DNA of 14,550 bases from NCBI GenBank assembly GCA_022563135.1, contig JADFNZ010000028.1, positions 1 to 14,550 on the forward strand, written 5' to 3'. This document shows, piece after piece, positions 13,201 to 14,550 of the stretch. The DNA is from Chloroflexota bacterium (GTDB taxonomy: Bacteria > Chloroflexota > Dehalococcoidia > DSTF01 > RBG-16-68-14). Numbering within the stretch: position 1 is the stretch's first letter; every line of letters starts with the position of its first letter. The notes below the pieces were generated by a model. That model was not told the origin of the DNA, did not search any database, and worked only from the letters and a program-made list of their open reading frames with translations. Both the position numbers and the translations under genes were made by a program.

Positions 13201-14550
13201 GCTCGCCGGTAGACGATCTCGCCGCCTACGACTGTTGTCTCGACGCGCGTCGCCGGGATCTCCATCGGATCGATTATGAACAGGTCGTTCGAGAGCACGA
13301 CGAAGTCCGCGTGGTAGCCGACCGCGATCTTCCCCACGCTCGCCTCCTCGCCCGCCGCCGCAGCGCAGCCCGAGCTGTAGGCCGCGAGCGCCGCCTCCAG
13401 CGAGATGCGCTCCTCCGGATACCAACCCGCCGCTGGCTCGCCGTCGCTGCGCCGCCGGGTGACCGCGGCGTGGACGCCCGCGAGCGGGTCCATCGTCTCG
13501 ACGGGTGAGTCCGAGCCGAAGGCGAGGTTGGCGCCGTTCGCGAGGAGCGTTGCGAAGGCGTACGCCGTGCGGCCGCGCTCGCCCCAGTAGCGGTCGACCT
13601 TGGCCATGTCCTGCGTCGCGTGGATCGGCTGGACCGATGCGGTGACGCCCAGCGCGGCGAAGCGAGCGATCTCCTCCGGCGCGAGGAGCTGGGCGTGCTC
13701 GATCCGCCGCGGCAGCTCCGGCGCGAGATCGCGCGTTCGCTCCAGGATGGCCAGCGCCTCACGGTTCGCCCGGTCGCCAATGGCGTGGACGGCGGGCGCA
13801 AGGCCGTGCTCGAGGGCCTGCCGTAGCTGAGCCTCCAGCTCCTCGGGGCTCTGCAGCGCCAGGCCGCTATCGTCGCTGCCCGCGTAGGGCGCAAGCATCC
13901 ACGCCGTGAGCGACCCCAGCGCGCCGTCCGCGAAGAACTTCACGCCGCCGATCCTGAGCAGCTCGACGCCGTCGCCGGTGCGCACGTGGCCGAGCCAGTC
14001 GTCCAGCCGGGCGGCCGAGAGGTAGACGCGCACGCGCAGACGCAGGCCGCCCGCCGCGATCAGCGTCCGGAGCGCCCGCAGCTCGCCGCGGCCGACATCC
14101 ATCGCGTGCACGCCGGTGATGCCGAAGCCGTGCGCATGGGCGACGACATCGCGCACGGCAGCCATGCGCTCCTCGCGCGAAGGCCGGGGCATCGCATCGT
14201 AGATCAGGCGCGAGGCGTTGTCGCGCAGGATGCCCGTCGGCTCGCCCTGCTCGTCGCGGTCGATCGCGCCGCCGGGCTGCGGTTCGGTCGTAGCGGTGAC
14301 GTTCGCGGCGCGCAGGGCGGCGCTGTTCACCCAGACGCAGTGCGCGGAGGTGTGCGTCAGCACGACAGGCTGATCGGGTGCGATTGCGTCGAGGTCGCGC
14401 CGGCTGGGGAAGCGCCCGCCGGGCCAGAGGTGCTGGTCCCAGCCCGCGCCTCGCACCCAACCTGCGGGCGAAGTCGATGCGGCCCGCTCGCCGGCGCGCC
14501 GGACCGCCTCCTCCACGCTCGGCACGTCCTTCAGATCGACCGCGCGCATG
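13197..14550 (-). CDS. Amidohydrolase family protein (YtcJ/NfdA-like), partial
   Basis: The C-terminal 450 residues are present and the frame continues past the right edge. The first in-window Met (14549) is probably internal, since members have about 540 residues and carry the metal-binding HxH strand upstream of this point. Seen features: GWVRGAGWDQHLW, GVKFFADGALGS with its carboxylation-type Lys, the HAIGDRANREAL His strand, IEHAQLL His strand and the GSDSPVETMDPLAGVHAAVT Asp strand, all in the usual order of the Amidohydrolase_3 TIM barrel. Such enzymes hydrolyse amide or N-formyl bonds of unknown substrates. The C-terminal beta-sandwich (VGYHADFVVLSNDLF) is complete. It converges on the histidine kinase gene with overlapping stop codons and no visible terminator between them. 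Confidence 0.93.
   Translation of the reverse strand, partial: MRAVDLKDVPSVEEAVRRAGERAASTSPAGWVRGAGWDQHLWPGGRFPSRRDLDAIAPDQPVVLTHTSAHCVWVNSAALRAANVTATTEPQPGGAIDRDEQGEPTGILRDNASRLIYDAMPRPSREERMAAVRDVVAHAHGFGITGVHAMDVGRGELRALRTLIAAGGLRLRVRVYLSAARLDDWLGHVRTGDGVELLRIGGVKFFADGALGSLTAWMLAPYAGSDDSGLALQSPEELEAQLRQALEHGLAPAVHAIGDRANREALAILERTRDLAPELPRRIEHAQLLAPEEIARFAALGVTASVQPIHATQDMAKVDRYWGERGRTAYAFATLLANGANLAFGSDSPVETMDPLAGVHAAVTRRRSDGEPAAGWYPEERISLEAALAAYSSGCAAAAGEEASVGKIAVGYHADFVVLSNDLFIIDPMEIPATRVETTVVGGEIVYRRA

Noticed and set aside
1..14550. CRISPR array, tRNA, rRNA or intact transposase
   Set aside because: I scanned the intergenic regions and saw no regularly spaced repeats, no cloverleaf-like sequence with a CCA or TTC arm and no transposase motif.

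Overview
The window looks like a chromosomal segment of a high-GC bacterium of the Chloroflexota, most likely the SAR202/Dehalococcoidia side. This rests on the flavour of the aldo/keto reductase, cytochrome P450, YtcJ-type amidohydrolase and PolA proteins and is an inference from recall, not a search. Most of the window has a high GC content (about 65% in the lines I counted). Two stretches are clearly lower: about 1-3060, mosaic at roughly 48-60%, and about 7207-8500, roughly 50%.

Left part, minus strand (6716 down to 1): an SRPBCC lipid-binding-fold protein ends in a strong hairpin terminator. DNA polymerase I (polA) follows, apparently from its own extended -10 promoter and a GTG start that would make the mRNA leaderless. 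Behind polA, closely spaced on the same strand, lie two chimeric reading frames. The first joins the N-terminal half of a UvrD/PcrA-like helicase (Q motif to motif IV, no motifs V-VI) to an aldo/keto reductase lacking only its first ~35-40 residues. The second joins the N-terminal half of a DUF1989 (urea carboxylase-associated) domain to PA14, FN3-like and ASH/Ig-like domains of an extracellular type, with no signal peptide, and runs off the left edge. Both junctions fall where the parent families appear to share a short similar word, and GC changes at the helicase/reductase junction. They are either two in-frame deletion or recombination scars or assembly chimeras, and they are the most unusual thing here.

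Middle part: a decayed, frameshifted 3' remnant of a cytochrome c oxidase subunit III gene (6929 to about 7185) abuts a low-GC secreted TolB/PD40 beta-propeller gene (7207-8250, minus). Then comes a cytochrome P450 (8574-9806, plus). The 432-bp gap after it carries a ~120-bp inverted-repeat element of MITE/REP type and a tandem 11-bp repeat.

Right part, plus strand: a secreted helical-repeat protein with an excellent ribosome binding site is followed by an OmpR-family response regulator and a membrane histidine kinase, the last two separated by one base. The trio looks like an envelope-sensing module. The kinase gene converges on a partial YtcJ-like amidohydrolase (minus, open at the right edge), their stop codons overlapping within one CTAG. 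I saw no tRNA, rRNA, CRISPR array or intact transposase.
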